A stretch of DNA of 64,000 nt from Flammeovirga aprica JL-4 (GTDB lineage: Bacteria; Bacteroidota; Bacteroidia; Cytophagales; Flammeovirgaceae): assembly GCF_012844305.1 (NCBI RefSeq), contig NZ_JABANE010000019.1, forward strand, positions 35,430 through 99,429, written 5' to 3'. A program made the position numbers and the translations under genes. Positions 9,428 to 19,081 of the stretch are shown here, piece by piece. The notes beneath the pieces are model-generated. The model was not told where the DNA came from, searched no databases, and worked only from the letters and a program-made list of their open reading frames with translations. The stretch's first letter is position 1, and each line of letters opens with the position of its first letter.

Positions 9428-9973
9428 ATGCCACGCTTAACGAAGAAAAGACAATCTTACAGGTTGTCAACATGGAACTATGATTGGTCGGCCGATTATT
9501 TTATTACGATCTGTGTAAAAAATCATCAATGTTTATTAGGTTCCATAAAAGATTCAAAGTTTCATTATTCATCAATTGGAATCATTGCTGAAATTTTATG
9601 GGAAAAGATTCCTATTCATCATCCAGAAGTTTCCTTAGGAGAATATATTATAATGCCCAACCATATACACGGTATATTACATTTGAATAATAAAGAGGAT
9701 GAAAATAAGATCTTAATCGAAACTGATTATCATAGTTTAAAGCATTCTGAAAACTGGCACTCAAAAATTTCACCACCGAAAAACAGTATCCCATCTATTA
9801 TTAGATCTTATAAATCTTCTGTCAAAAGATATTGTAACCGTTTCGACCTTCAATTTGAATGGCAGAAAAGATATTATGATCATATCATCAGGGATGGTAA
9901 TGATTATTTAAGAATAGAGAATTACATCCTTAATAATAGGAATAAATGGGATGAAGATCGTTTCCACCCGTAG
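9428..9973 (+). CDS. REP-associated tyrosine transposase (RAYT, Y1/HUH family)
   Basis: A 181-residue single-strand DNA transposase of the IS200-like Y1 superfamily. The HUH motif is HIH in IIMPNHIHGILHL (about 80). Downstream, in RSYKSSVKRYCNR, lie candidate nucleophile tyrosines, and the C-terminal YDHIIRDGNDYLRIENYILNN is typical of RAYTs. The gene is single-copy here with no IS ends; instead it is flanked by REP palindromes, the expected substrates. Its stop codon TAG (9971-9973) is part of the GTAG head of the first REP. RAYTs are thought to mobilise or maintain REPs. Assignment to the family is firm; activity is inferred. Confidence 0.9.
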   Translation: MPRLTKKRQSYRLSTWNYDWSADYFITICVKNHQCLLGSIKDSKFHYSSIGIIAEILWEKIPIHHPEVSLGEYIIMPNHIHGILHLNNKEDENKILIETDYHSLKHSENWHSKISPPKNSIPSIIRSYKSSVKRYCNRFDLQFEWQKRYYDHIIRDGNDYLRIENYILNNRNKWDEDRFHP

Positions 9974-10365
9974 ACGCGTAGCCTGCTACGCTTTGCTATA
10001 TTCATAAAACAATATCAATAATTGAATTCTTAGAAGTAGATTTTTAAATAACTACATAAACCAACAAACGTAGCAGGCTACGTCGCTACAGGATCTGCAC
10101 AAAATCACGTAGGTGCGTAGCCTGCTACGCTAAACAACAAGCATAAAGCAAAATACACAATTGGAATTAGAAGTAAATTTTTAAATAACTACATACACTA
10201 ACAAACGTAGCAGGCTACGTCGCTACAGGACCTACACAATATAACGTAGATGCGTAACCTGCTACGCTTTACTACATTCATAAAGCAAATTTGACAATTG
10301 AATTCTTGAGAGTAGATTTTTAGACAACTACATTCTCTCAGAAACGTAGCAGGCTACGTGGCTAC
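9970..10365. repeat. Array of six alternating REP palindromes (three BIME-like pairs)
   Basis: Each unit reads GTAG, 2 bases, then a 7-bp hairpin with a 2-base loop, GCGTAGC-CT-GCTACGC or the ACGTAGC form. Plus-oriented units are at 9970-9991, 10109-10130 and 10246-10267 (the last with one stem mismatch). Inverted units are at 10068-10089, 10205-10226 and 10344-10365. The pairs recur every 137-139 bp with similar AT-rich spacers, so the array grew by tandem duplication of a pair. It fills the gap between the RAYT gene and tsaB; apart from a possible tsaB promoter I see nothing else there. Confidence 0.9.
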
Positions 10366-10465
10366 ATATGTTTTTCATTAATTATTTCTAACCACCCTTC
10401 TATCTTATTAATAAGTATAGTTACTTTGCATTTGAAATATTTCGAGGATATAAATTCAAATCGGT

Positions 10466-11140
10466 TTGATTTTAAGCATAGATACTTCCACTACTGTTTG
10501 TTCAGTGGCATTACATACATTAGAAGGTGAATTGGTTTCTTATTATGAACAGCATATTGACAAGTCTCATTCAGAGTATTTGGCTGTGATGATACAGAAT
10601 GTAATAGACAATGCGGGCATAGAAATGTCGGAATTGAGAGCCGTTGCAGTTTCGGAGGGACCGGGTTCTTATACGGGCTTGAGAATTGGGGCTTCTACGG
10701 CAAAAGGATTGTGTTATACATTAGATATTCCTTTGATGGGGGTAAGTACATTGGAATCTATGGCATTACAAGTTTCTTATTCTATTGATGAAGGTGATTT
10801 GATTTGCCCTATGTTGGATGCCCGAAGAATGGAAGTCTATACCGCTTTATATACTTCTAGTATGGAAGAAAAGCTTTCACCACAACCAATGGTGATGGAT
10901 GAAAATAGCTTGTCAGAATATACTGATCGATTGGTTTACTTTGGGAATGGAGCTGAAAAATGTACGCCATTATTTGAAGGTCGATCAACTAAGTTGATCA
11001 AGAACATTGTTCCTTCTGCTCAATATATTGGTGAATTGGCCATTGAACTTTATAAGAAAGAGGAATTCAAAGATGTGGCGTATTGGGAACCTGAATATTT
11101 GAAAGAGTTCCAAGCTACCACTCCACGTAAACGTTTATAA
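10466..11140 (+). CDS. tsaB: tRNA threonylcarbamoyladenosine biosynthesis protein TsaB
   Basis: Non-catalytic partner of TsaD in making the t6A37 base of ANN-decoding tRNAs, in the cytoplasm. The 224 residues begin ILSIDTSTTVCSVAL and contain SEGPGSYTGLRIG (about 71-83), the TsaB signature of the ASKHA fold, plus GVSTLESMA and PMLDARRMEVY. The start used is TTG at 10466; no ATG is available in frame before the conserved N-terminus and an in-frame stop lies at 10451. priA follows 27 bp later, so the two are probably co-transcribed. Confidence 0.9.
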   Translation: MILSIDTSTTVCSVALHTLEGELVSYYEQHIDKSHSEYLAVMIQNVIDNAGIEMSELRAVAVSEGPGSYTGLRIGASTAKGLCYTLDIPLMGVSTLESMALQVSYSIDEGDLICPMLDARRMEVYTALYTSSMEEKLSPQPMVMDENSLSEYTDRLVYFGNGAEKCTPLFEGRSTKLIKNIVPSAQYIGELAIELYKKEEFKDVAYWEPEYLKEFQATTPRKRL

Positions 11141-11167
11141 TCCTCCTTTCACACATCATCCGCTTTC

Positions 11168-13672
11168 ATGTCTCTATTTGAAGAAAAACATCAATTTGCA
11201 GAAATCATCCTTCCTGTACCTGTACCGAAGACGTTTTGCTACTTTATTTCTCCTGCTTGGGATTTAGAGGTAGTGGTAGGTCAGCGTGTGTTGGTGGAAT
11301 TTGGAAACCGTAAAGTGTATACGGGGATTATTGCAGAAATCCATCAGAAGAGACCTGAAGAATATGATCCGAAACCTATTCTTGAGTTGTTGGAAGACAC
11401 TCCTTCTGTGACTCCTGATCAGATCAAATTATGGAAATGGGTGGCGGAGTATTATATGTGTACGATTGGTGATGTAATGAATATTGCGTTGCCTTCTGGA
11501 TTAAAATTGAGCAGTCAGTCTTTTATTCAGTTGCATCCTGATTTTTCTATCGACGATAATTTAGAAATGCTCACTGACCGTGAGTTTACTTTTCTGAAAT
11601 TACTCGAAAAAGAACAGACTATTCCTTATACCAATGTAGCTTCTATTTTAGAGCTCAAAAATCCTTATAAAGCGGTAAAGGATTTAATTGCTAAGCAGGC
11701 GATTCTTTTAATAGAGAAAATCAAAGAGAAATATAAACCGAAGATGGAGAAAAGAATCCGTCTTCATCAAAGTTTAGTAGATAATACAGCCTTGTTGGAT
11801 GGTGTTTTTGATATCATTGCCAAAAAAGCCAAACAAGAAGATGCTTTATTGAAGTACCTTTCTATGGTTCCTGTTTATGAGGACCCGATGACGAATTATC
11901 ATGGCGTGAGTAAAAGTGAGTTTATTAAAGAAAATAAACCGCTTTCTGCTAGTTCGGTGGGTACAATGACCAAGAATGGTATTTTTGAAGAGTTTGAAAG
12001 ACAGGTTCCTCGCTTTGAGTTGAGCATTGCCGATAAAATGATGCCTACTCCTGAACTTTCAGAAGCTCAAAATGAATGTCTTCAGAAAGTGGTGACGGGT
12101 CTGAATGAAAAAGGCACTTGTTTACTACATGGCGTTACCGGAAGTGGAAAAACAGAAATCTATCTACAGCTCATTCAAAATGTTATTGAAAACGGCTCTC
12201 AAGCTTTATTTTTAATACCTGAAATTGCACTGACAAGTCAATTGGTACGCAGACTTAAAGTTTATTTTGGTGATGTTTTAGGTATTTATCATTCTAAATT
12301 TTCTGATAATGAAAGAGTAGAAACTTGGAAGGGTGTGCAAGAAGGAGACTATCAAGTGATTGTGGGTACACGTGCTTCTTTATTTCTTCCTTTCTCTGAT
12401 CTGGAATTAATTGTGGTGGATGAGGAACATGATTCTTCTTATAAAGCACAAGACAAGGCTCCAAGGTATCAAGGGAGAGATGTGGCGTTGGTTTTAGCTC
12501 ACTTGCATCATGCTAAAGTGATTTTAGGATCAGCAACTCCATCTTTAGAATCGTTTTACTTGGCGGTGAAAAAGAAATATGCATATGCTCCTTTGACGGA
12601 AAGATACGGCGGTGCTCAACTTCCTGAAGTGAAAATTGTCGACATCAAAAGAATGCGTAAACAACGCAAGATGAAAGATGAGTTTTCGGATGATTTGCTA
12701 CAAGCTGTTCATGAAACAACAGAAGAAGGTTATCAGGCTATTTTATTTCAAAATAGAAGAGGATATTCTCCTTATGTGAGTTGTGAAACATGTGGTTGGG
12801 TGCCCGAATGCCCAAGTTGTGCCGTAAATTTAACCTATCATATTTATAAAAATGAATTGAGATGTCACTATTGCGGTTATAAGGAACACGTACCCAAAAC
12901 ATGTGTCAATTGTGGCAGTACGCACCTTCAAACAGTGGGGGTTGGTACACAAAAAATTGAAGAGAGCTTAAAAACCTACCTGACTGATCTTCGAGTGGGA
13001 AGAATGGATTTAGATTCTACCCGAAGAAAGCATAGTTATGAACAAATCCTTACCGACTTTGAGCAAGGTCATCTTGATGTTTTGGTAGGAACACAAATGA
13101 TTACGAAAGGCTTGGATTTTGGCAATGTAAGAGTTGTGGGAATTTTGGATGCCGACCGTTTATTACATTTCCCTGATTTCAGAGCACACGAACGAGCTTT
13201 CCAATTATTAACGCAAGTGAGTGGTAGAGCCGGAAGAAGGGGAAAAGAAGGTACTGTAATTCTTCAAACCTCAACACCTGATGAAACCCTTTTTGCTAAA
13301 GTAGCAAGACACGATTATGCGAATTTCTATCGAAAAGAAATACAAGAACGTCAGCAATACCACTACCCTCCTTTCACTCGATTAATCCGACTAACAGTAA
13401 GAAGTGAAAAGCAAGATCTTACACGTGAATCAGCGGAATGGCTCGCACAACGCTTGACACATTGGATTGGGGCTAACAGAATTTTGGGACCTCAAGAGCC
13501 TGTGATCAACAAAATCAGAAATTATTTTCTTTCAGAGATTCTGATCAAACTTGAGCGTGAGAATTACGATCTCAAAAAAGCGAAAAGTCTGATTCAACAT
13601 GCTGTGAATAATCTTCGTGAGGAAAAACCTTTTAAGAGGGTTTGGGTGAGTATTGATGTGGACCCTGCTTAA
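11168..13672 (+). CDS. priA: Primosomal protein N' (replication restart helicase PriA)
   Basis: 3'-to-5' superfamily 2 helicase that recognises abandoned forks and reloads the replisome. The 834 residues have an N-terminal 3'-DNA-binding domain (about 10-110), Walker A GVTGSGKTEIY (about 325), the DEEH box in VDEEHDSSYK (about 420), and GSATPSLES. An eight-Cys zinc region (CETCGWVPECPSC and CHYCGYKEHVPKTCVNC, about 540-590) is followed by VGTQMITKGLDF and SGRAGRRGKEG. It follows tsaB closely. Its last four bases overlap the 3' end of the convergent regulator gene, leaving no room for a terminator between them. Confidence 0.96.
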   Translation: MSLFEEKHQFAEIILPVPVPKTFCYFISPAWDLEVVVGQRVLVEFGNRKVYTGIIAEIHQKRPEEYDPKPILELLEDTPSVTPDQIKLWKWVAEYYMCTIGDVMNIALPSGLKLSSQSFIQLHPDFSIDDNLEMLTDREFTFLKLLEKEQTIPYTNVASILELKNPYKAVKDLIAKQAILLIEKIKEKYKPKMEKRIRLHQSLVDNTALLDGVFDIIAKKAKQEDALLKYLSMVPVYEDPMTNYHGVSKSEFIKENKPLSASSVGTMTKNGIFEEFERQVPRFELSIADKMMPTPELSEAQNECLQKVVTGLNEKGTCLLHGVTGSGKTEIYLQLIQNVIENGSQALFLIPEIALTSQLVRRLKVYFGDVLGIYHSKFSDNERVETWKGVQEGDYQVIVGTRASLFLPFSDLELIVVDEEHDSSYKAQDKAPRYQGRDVALVLAHLHHAKVILGSATPSLESFYLAVKKKYAYAPLTERYGGAQLPEVKIVDIKRMRKQRKMKDEFSDDLLQAVHETTEEGYQAILFQNRRGYSPYVSCETCGWVPECPSCAVNLTYHIYKNELRCHYCGYKEHVPKTCVNCGSTHLQTVGVGTQKIEESLKTYLTDLRVGRMDLDSTRRKHSYEQILTDFEQGHLDVLVGTQMITKGLDFGNVRVVGILDADRLLHFPDFRAHERAFQLLTQVSGRAGRRGKEGTVILQTSTPDETLFAKVARHDYANFYRKEIQERQQYHYPPFTRLIRLTVRSEKQDLTRESAEWLAQRLTHWIGANRILGPQEPVINKIRNYFLSEILIKLERENYDLKKAKSLIQHAVNNLREEKPFKRVWVSIDVDPA

Positions 13673-16344
13673 AACTCTCTAATAAATTTATTCAGATCTT
13701 CTCCTTGCTCAAGATTAATTTTCTTTCTTAATCTGTATCTGCTTGTATCCAAACTTCTAGGAGTAATATTCATCAAATTAGAAATTTCTCTATTGCTTAA
13801 ATTAATGCGGATAAAAGAAAGAATCCTGATATCATTGGCCGTTAACTTAGGGTAGGCTTCTGTGATGTTTTTGATAAAATCCTGCTGTACTTCAGTAAAC
13901 AAATTCGAGAATAATACATCTTTTCTTTCCTGATGTATTTCTTCTTCAATCATTGCCGACCATTTATTGGATTCATTGTTTCTCATCTTGTCCAGCCCCG
14001 TTTTCACTTTGCTGAGGAAAGCATCTTTTCTATTAATGATTTCCATATATTGAAGCAATTGTTCCTGTTTTAATTCCAGCAGTTCTTTGGCATTTTCCTG
14101 TTCCAAGTTTTCTTTTTGTACTTGTAATTTTTTCTCGTTGAAATATTTATTAATTCTATAAAGAATATAGTTGAACAGTATAAAAAGGAGTGACATCGGA
14201 AGGATCACCCATGTGGATTGATACCATACTTTATTAATGGTAAAAGGTAATGCTACTTCATTGATTTTACCATCATTGATTCTATTTTGAACTAACAATG
14301 TATATTCCCCTCCTCGCAAATTAGAAAGCAGTAAGCCATCGTTCCACTCTCCCCATGAAGACCATTCTTTTGCATCCGATAATTTATATCTATACTCCAC
14401 AATATCAGAGGTATATTTATTCGTAAATAAATCAAACTTCAAATTATTTTCCTTTGCTGAAAAGGTCAATTTCTTATCATTAAATGGATAAGTATTCTTT
14501 CTATGATCAGTTCCTACCACTTCGATACTGGAGATCACAGGGTCGTCATTACGTTCAAATTGATTCTGATGCTTTATTTTAAAATAAGTGACACCTCTGT
14601 CTGTGGCCACCCTCAATGTATTATCCTGTATATCAATAAACTTACTCTCATTATTCAAATCTTTCCCTAAGGATTTAAGCAATGAGTTATAAGAATGTAT
14701 ATTTCCATCAGACAACTGTTCTATCAGTTTAACTTCATCATTTTGAATATAAGCAAGTACACTGCGGTTTTCGTTCTGAATTAATGCATCAATATTAGAA
14801 GCCTCTATTTCTTTTAAAAGATTATTTTTTGAATCTGAAAACTTACCGTTCTGATAGCTCTTAAAGCGTTTTCCATCTGTAAAAACAATCTCATTGTTGA
14901 TATCATAAGCTTTCTTGATACCATAACACACCTTTTTATCTACTGTAAAGTCCGCTGCTATTTTTAATTGAACAACATCTGAGTCTGGAATGTTGACCCA
15001 AATGCACTCATTTTCTTTATCATTTATCAACTTCGCTTCTCCCCATAAATCTATATCACTGACATAAAGGTATTGGCCATCTAGCTTCAAATAATTTTTC
15101 AAGCCTTTGTAAGTAGACACAAGGTAGCGGTTAGTATTTCCATACTGTGCCACATCAAGTACCCCTGTATGATCTAATATGACGGTATATTTTTCACCAT
15201 CAAAAACATAAAGTCCTCCGTTATAACATATAAACAGCTCTTCATTGATGTTTTTAAGATTCCAAATGTGTCCCATCAATCTTTTTTCCAGTTCAAAACC
15301 TTTGTAGGGTTTAGAAATAAACAATCCTTTGTTTGTAGCCAGGTACTCTTTGTCTTTGTAATCCACCACAGAAAAAGTTGCGGCACCTCTAAACGGTTTT
15401 GATATCGCACTTTGCAATTCAACTTTTGCTATTCCATAATCCAACCCCAGCCATACATTTCCCATTTTATCTCTTTTCATGGAAAGAATTGTATTATCCA
15501 GCAGGCCATCTGAAGTGTTGACGTCGTTAATAATACTGTTAGCGGTATCCAGCATGACAAAGCCTTCTGTGACAGTTCCAATACAGTAGGATTCATTATT
15601 ATAAGGAATGGCGGCAAATAATACTTTTCCTTTTAGTGTCTCAGGAAGCCGTACCTCGGTCAATTCTTTTCCATTGTATCTATACAGCTGTCCATCATAA
15701 AGTAATATATAAAGGTCTTTTCCTCTTTGGAAGAGCCTTCTTACCTCACGGTTATATAATTCTTGAAATTCATGTTTGATATTGAAAGTATTATTGAAAA
15801 CACAGCCTATTTTACCAGTTTTCATCACTGCCCAAATCCGTCCTCTCCACTTTGTCATGGTGCTGATCCCTTCAAAATATTCTAAAATATTTGAAGAGCG
15901 GTCTTTCAAATTATAGACAACGAACTTATCCTCCAGCTGAAAAATAATATTCTCATCATCGGTCTCTATTTTCCACACATGACGAAACTCCAATACTCCC
16001 AAACTATGGAAAGTCAAATCTCCTTCTTCTTTCAGAAAATAACCATATTCTTTGCCCCCTACCCAAAGGGTGTCTCCAATCACTTTCAGAGATCGTATAG
16101 CACTTTGAGAAGGGAGAGGGTAAAGCTTCCACTCGCCATGATTGTAGGTTAACAATCCGTCCGAATTGCCAAAATATACAATGCCGTCTTTATCAATGTC
16201 TATATCCCAATTTTGTCTTCCTGCCTGATAATCTGACTTCCCAAAACTGATTACATTTGGGGTAGATACCTGACCTGAAGCCATCAAAGAAAAGAAAAAG
16301 AAGAAAGTAATAGATAGTAAAAATCGAAATTTGATAGTATGCAT
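13669..16344 (-). CDS. Membrane-anchored transcription regulator: beta-propeller sensor, Y_Y_Y domain, LuxR-type HTH, no kinase
   Basis: An 891-residue one-component sensor. After a signal peptide (about 1-25, ending ASGQ) comes a large periplasmic beta-propeller (KDGIVYFGNSDGLLTY, DKMGNVWLGLDYGIAKV). A Y_Y_Y domain at about 635-705 (VEYRYKLSDAKEWSSWGEW) and one membrane helix near 710-735 follow. The cytoplasmic part has a coiled coil (about 740-790) and a C-terminal GerE-like HTH (LTANDIRILSFIRINLSNREISNLMNI). The layout recalls hybrid two-component sensors of glycan loci, but histidine kinase and receiver domains are absent, so DNA binding would be controlled directly from the membrane. 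It adjoins the beta-glucan genes on the same strand and probably controls them. Confidence 0.88.
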   Translation of the reverse strand: MHTIKFRFLLSITFFFFFSLMASGQVSTPNVISFGKSDYQAGRQNWDIDIDKDGIVYFGNSDGLLTYNHGEWKLYPLPSQSAIRSLKVIGDTLWVGGKEYGYFLKEEGDLTFHSLGVLEFRHVWKIETDDENIIFQLEDKFVVYNLKDRSSNILEYFEGISTMTKWRGRIWAVMKTGKIGCVFNNTFNIKHEFQELYNREVRRLFQRGKDLYILLYDGQLYRYNGKELTEVRLPETLKGKVLFAAIPYNNESYCIGTVTEGFVMLDTANSIINDVNTSDGLLDNTILSMKRDKMGNVWLGLDYGIAKVELQSAISKPFRGAATFSVVDYKDKEYLATNKGLFISKPYKGFELEKRLMGHIWNLKNINEELFICYNGGLYVFDGEKYTVILDHTGVLDVAQYGNTNRYLVSTYKGLKNYLKLDGQYLYVSDIDLWGEAKLINDKENECIWVNIPDSDVVQLKIAADFTVDKKVCYGIKKAYDINNEIVFTDGKRFKSYQNGKFSDSKNNLLKEIEASNIDALIQNENRSVLAYIQNDEVKLIEQLSDGNIHSYNSLLKSLGKDLNNESKFIDIQDNTLRVATDRGVTYFKIKHQNQFERNDDPVISSIEVVGTDHRKNTYPFNDKKLTFSAKENNLKFDLFTNKYTSDIVEYRYKLSDAKEWSSWGEWNDGLLLSNLRGGEYTLLVQNRINDGKINEVALPFTINKVWYQSTWVILPMSLLFILFNYILYRINKYFNEKKLQVQKENLEQENAKELLELKQEQLLQYMEIINRKDAFLSKVKTGLDKMRNNESNKWSAMIEEEIHQERKDVLFSNLFTEVQQDFIKNITEAYPKLTANDIRILSFIRINLSNREISNLMNITPRSLDTSRYRLRKKINLEQGEDLNKFIREF

Positions 16345-16645
16345 TAGATTATTTGAATCTTACAAAGAGAGGCCTTGAAAGGCTCATTTCATTCCATGAA
16401 TTAAAAAATAGTAATCCTAACTTTAACTTGGTAAAATCACATTATCAATCATATGATTGACATTCAGCTATTTTAGTCAATATCCATAAATTTTCCAAAT
16501 TGATAATCGATAATAACGCAAACCTCGAAATAACATTATGCACCCTTCTTTTATAAAGAAATTCATAACCTAAGTCTGTATATCCAAGCTTCATTAAATG
16601 ATGATCTAAGACTAAATTTGTCATCAAATATTTCTAACCTGTTCC
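16345..16645. other. Intergenic region between regulator and GH3 gene
   Basis: AT-rich. A 60-codon open frame on the minus strand (16445-16627) shows no recognisable family, signal or ribosome-binding context. The promoter of the regulator should lie in the part next to 16344. Nothing else is evident. Confidence 0.5.
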
Positions 16646-19003
16646 TTATTGATATTTATTCATATCGGTTACTTTAAACACTTCTGACTGATCCGCAATC
16701 ATTAGTTTAAACTCCCCCTTTTCAATGGTTTTCTTTAGGTCGCTACCGATAAAAGCAAGTTCTTCAGCTTTCAGTTTAAAGTTTACGACCTTCGATTCGC
16801 CAGGTTTTAAATGAACTTTCTCAAATTTCCTTAAGCGTTTATTGTCAGGAGTAATGGAAGCATAAAGGTCTTTCACATAAAGCTGTACTACTTCTTTTCC
16901 TGCCACAGGTCCTGTATTTTTCACTTTTACCTGCACCATAAGGTTTTCATCCGGATCTATTTCCTTTTTGGATAATAATAAACTAGAATATTCAAAAGTG
17001 GTGTAGCTCAAACCGTAGCCAAATGAATACTGTAAAGGCAGTACGGAATTGTAACCGTAAATTCTCTGCATATTCTCTTGTGCCTGTGAAAGCTTATGAT
17101 CATATGTGCCCAATGCATTCGGGTACATTGGATAAGAATAAGGTAATTTTCCGCTGGGGTTGTTTTCACCTATCAGAATACTAGCCAATGCATCACCACC
17201 AAAATGACCTGGAAGATAAGTCTGAAGGATTGCAGTCATTTGTGTTTGAAATTGAGAAATCAACCGCGGACGTCCTTCATTCAATGCCAAAATTACAGGC
17301 TTGTCAGTTGACGCCATTGCTTCTGCCAGTGCACGCTGATTTTGGGAAATATAAAGATCATGTAAATTACCTGAGGACTGCGTATATGTGTTTTCACCCA
17401 AACACAAAAGAATGACATCAGCCTTTTTTGCATTTTCTACAGCGGCTTGAATATCAATATTCGTTTCCTCATCAAATCGCCCTCCTTGTTTGTATTCTAC
17501 ACCTGCTTCATAGTATACATTTTCCTTTCCGAACCTATTTTGTACAGCTTTTAAAATGGTATTATATCCATAAGTAAGCAGTGCTGTTTTTGAATTTTGT
17601 CCATTACTATTCTTTCCGCCATTCAATGTACACATCAAATTAGCATTAGGACCTGTCACTAAAATCTTTGTTCCTTTTTTCAGAGGTAATAATTTTTGCT
17701 CATTTTTCAGTAAAGTAATCGATTCTAAAGTCGCTTGATATGCAATTTCTTTATGCTTTTCGCTCCCAAAATCAGTGTAGTGATCAGCATCTGATACAGG
17801 CTTATCAAAAAGTCCTAAATATAATTTCAGCTTGAGGATTCTTTTAACCGCTTCATTAATTCTGATCATGGATACTTCCCCTTCATTGACTAATTCAATC
17901 AGGTATTTGGTGAATGCGAAATCAGACGGAACTATAGACATATCCACTCCCGCATTAATTGCTTTTTTTATCGCCTCTTTATGATTAACAGCTACCCTGT
18001 CTCTGTGATACAAATTCTTAATTGCTGTCCAGTCAGTCACGGCTACTCCTTTAAAACCCAATTCATCGCGAAGCAACTCCGTAAGCAAACTAGAATGAAC
18101 AAAGGCACTATTAATAATGCCAGAATTGACCATAACAGCGTGTGCTCCAGCATCAATAGCTGCTTTATAAGAAGGCAGATAATATTCTCTTAATTCTATT
18201 TCCGATAAGTAAGAGGGTGTGCCATCCTTTCCTGATTTTTTTGCTCCTTCTCCAACAAAATGTTTGATACAAGAAGCTACTTTATTGGAATGGCTTATTT
18301 CATTATTCACTCCCTCAAAACCATTGACTGCCGCCTTTCCCATTTGTGATGCCAAATAAACATCTTCACCGTAGGTTTCCCATAAACCAGGCCACAGAGC
18401 ACTTCTCCCCATTTCCATAGTAGGAGCAAATAACCAAGGAATAGAACTTGCTCTTGTTTCATAAGCTATGATTTCAGCACTTTTACGTACTAAATCTGTA
18501 TTCCAAGTGGCTGCCATATTTATTTGCTGTGGAAAAAGTGTTGCTTCTTCCGTATAAATAGATCCATGTTGAACATCAGTCCCAAACAACACTGGAATTC
18601 CTATTTCTTGAATTGCTTCCTCTTGAATTTGAGTAATAATATCATTCCACTCCTTTTTAGGTCTTGCTTTATTTTTAGCCGTATTCAACACGGCTCCTAT
18701 CTTATATTTAGCGATTGCCTCTCTCACTTTTTTCTGATTGAGTACCGCCGGTTCATCACTTACATCTGTATTTTCATTTCTTGTAATCACATCTAATGTA
18801 ATCTGGGTCATCTGCCCCACTTTTTCTTCCAGTGTTAACTTCTGAAGTATTTGATCTGCTTTCTTCTCTACAGAAATGGTGCTGTTTATAATTTCTGCAA
18901 TGGATTCCTCTTTATTTTCATCTCTTGCGTTTGTTGAATTGGCACTCCAGAAGTAACAGAAAAAAACAATTCCTAAAAAAGGAATAGTCAGTTTCTTTAC
19001 CAT
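16646..19003 (-). CDS. Glycoside hydrolase family 3 beta-glucosidase
   Basis: Exo-acting beta-glucosidase that releases glucose from oligosaccharides; in this context probably laminari-oligosaccharides in the periplasm. The 785 residues start with a signal peptide (about 1-22). The GH3 TIM barrel includes GTDVQHGSIY, CIKHFVGEG (KHF motif) and the nucleophile Asp324 in GVAVTDWTA. The alpha/beta sandwich (about 420-650) and a C-terminal fibronectin III-like domain (about 690-760, VQVKVKNTGPVAGKEVVQLYV) follow. It lies 78 bp downstream of susD, separated by a hairpin, and is likely the last gene of the susCD transcript. Confidence 0.94.
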   Translation of the reverse strand: MVKKLTIPFLGIVFFCYFWSANSTNARDENKEESIAEIINSTISVEKKADQILQKLTLEEKVGQMTQITLDVITRNENTDVSDEPAVLNQKKVREAIAKYKIGAVLNTAKNKARPKKEWNDIITQIQEEAIQEIGIPVLFGTDVQHGSIYTEEATLFPQQINMAATWNTDLVRKSAEIIAYETRASSIPWLFAPTMEMGRSALWPGLWETYGEDVYLASQMGKAAVNGFEGVNNEISHSNKVASCIKHFVGEGAKKSGKDGTPSYLSEIELREYYLPSYKAAIDAGAHAVMVNSGIINSAFVHSSLLTELLRDELGFKGVAVTDWTAIKNLYHRDRVAVNHKEAIKKAINAGVDMSIVPSDFAFTKYLIELVNEGEVSMIRINEAVKRILKLKLYLGLFDKPVSDADHYTDFGSEKHKEIAYQATLESITLLKNEQKLLPLKKGTKILVTGPNANLMCTLNGGKNSNGQNSKTALLTYGYNTILKAVQNRFGKENVYYEAGVEYKQGGRFDEETNIDIQAAVENAKKADVILLCLGENTYTQSSGNLHDLYISQNQRALAEAMASTDKPVILALNEGRPRLISQFQTQMTAILQTYLPGHFGGDALASILIGENNPSGKLPYSYPMYPNALGTYDHKLSQAQENMQRIYGYNSVLPLQYSFGYGLSYTTFEYSSLLLSKKEIDPDENLMVQVKVKNTGPVAGKEVVQLYVKDLYASITPDNKRLRKFEKVHLKPGESKVVNFKLKAEELAFIGSDLKKTIEKGEFKLMIADQSEVFKVTDMNKYQ

Positions 19004-19028
19004 AATAAATCGATTCTTTAAATAGTAG

Positions 19029-19065
19029 AACAGTAGTTCTGCACAAAAAGCACAGAACTACTGTT
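19029..19065 (-). promoter_or_regulatory. Intercistronic hairpin between susD and the GH3 gene
   Basis: AACAGTAGTTCTG (19029-19041) pairs perfectly with CAGAACTACTGTT (19053-19065). No T-run follows on the minus strand, so it is more likely an mRNA-stability or processing element that lets susD and GH3 be expressed at different levels than a full terminator. Confidence 0.5.
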
Positions 19066-19081
19066 GATGTAATTTTAGGAA

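Noticed and set aside
9428..9973. IS200/IS605 insertion sequence
   Set aside because: No TnpB, no IS-type end hairpins; flanking REPs and C-terminal motif fit a domesticated RAYT.
9970..10365. CRISPR-like array
   Set aside because: Repeats alternate in orientation, spacers resemble each other and no cas genes are near; the units are REP palindromes next to a RAYT.
16445..16627. 60-codon minus-strand frame between regulator and GH3
   Set aside because: No signal, domain, promoter or ribosome-binding context, and its composition is like non-coding neighbours.
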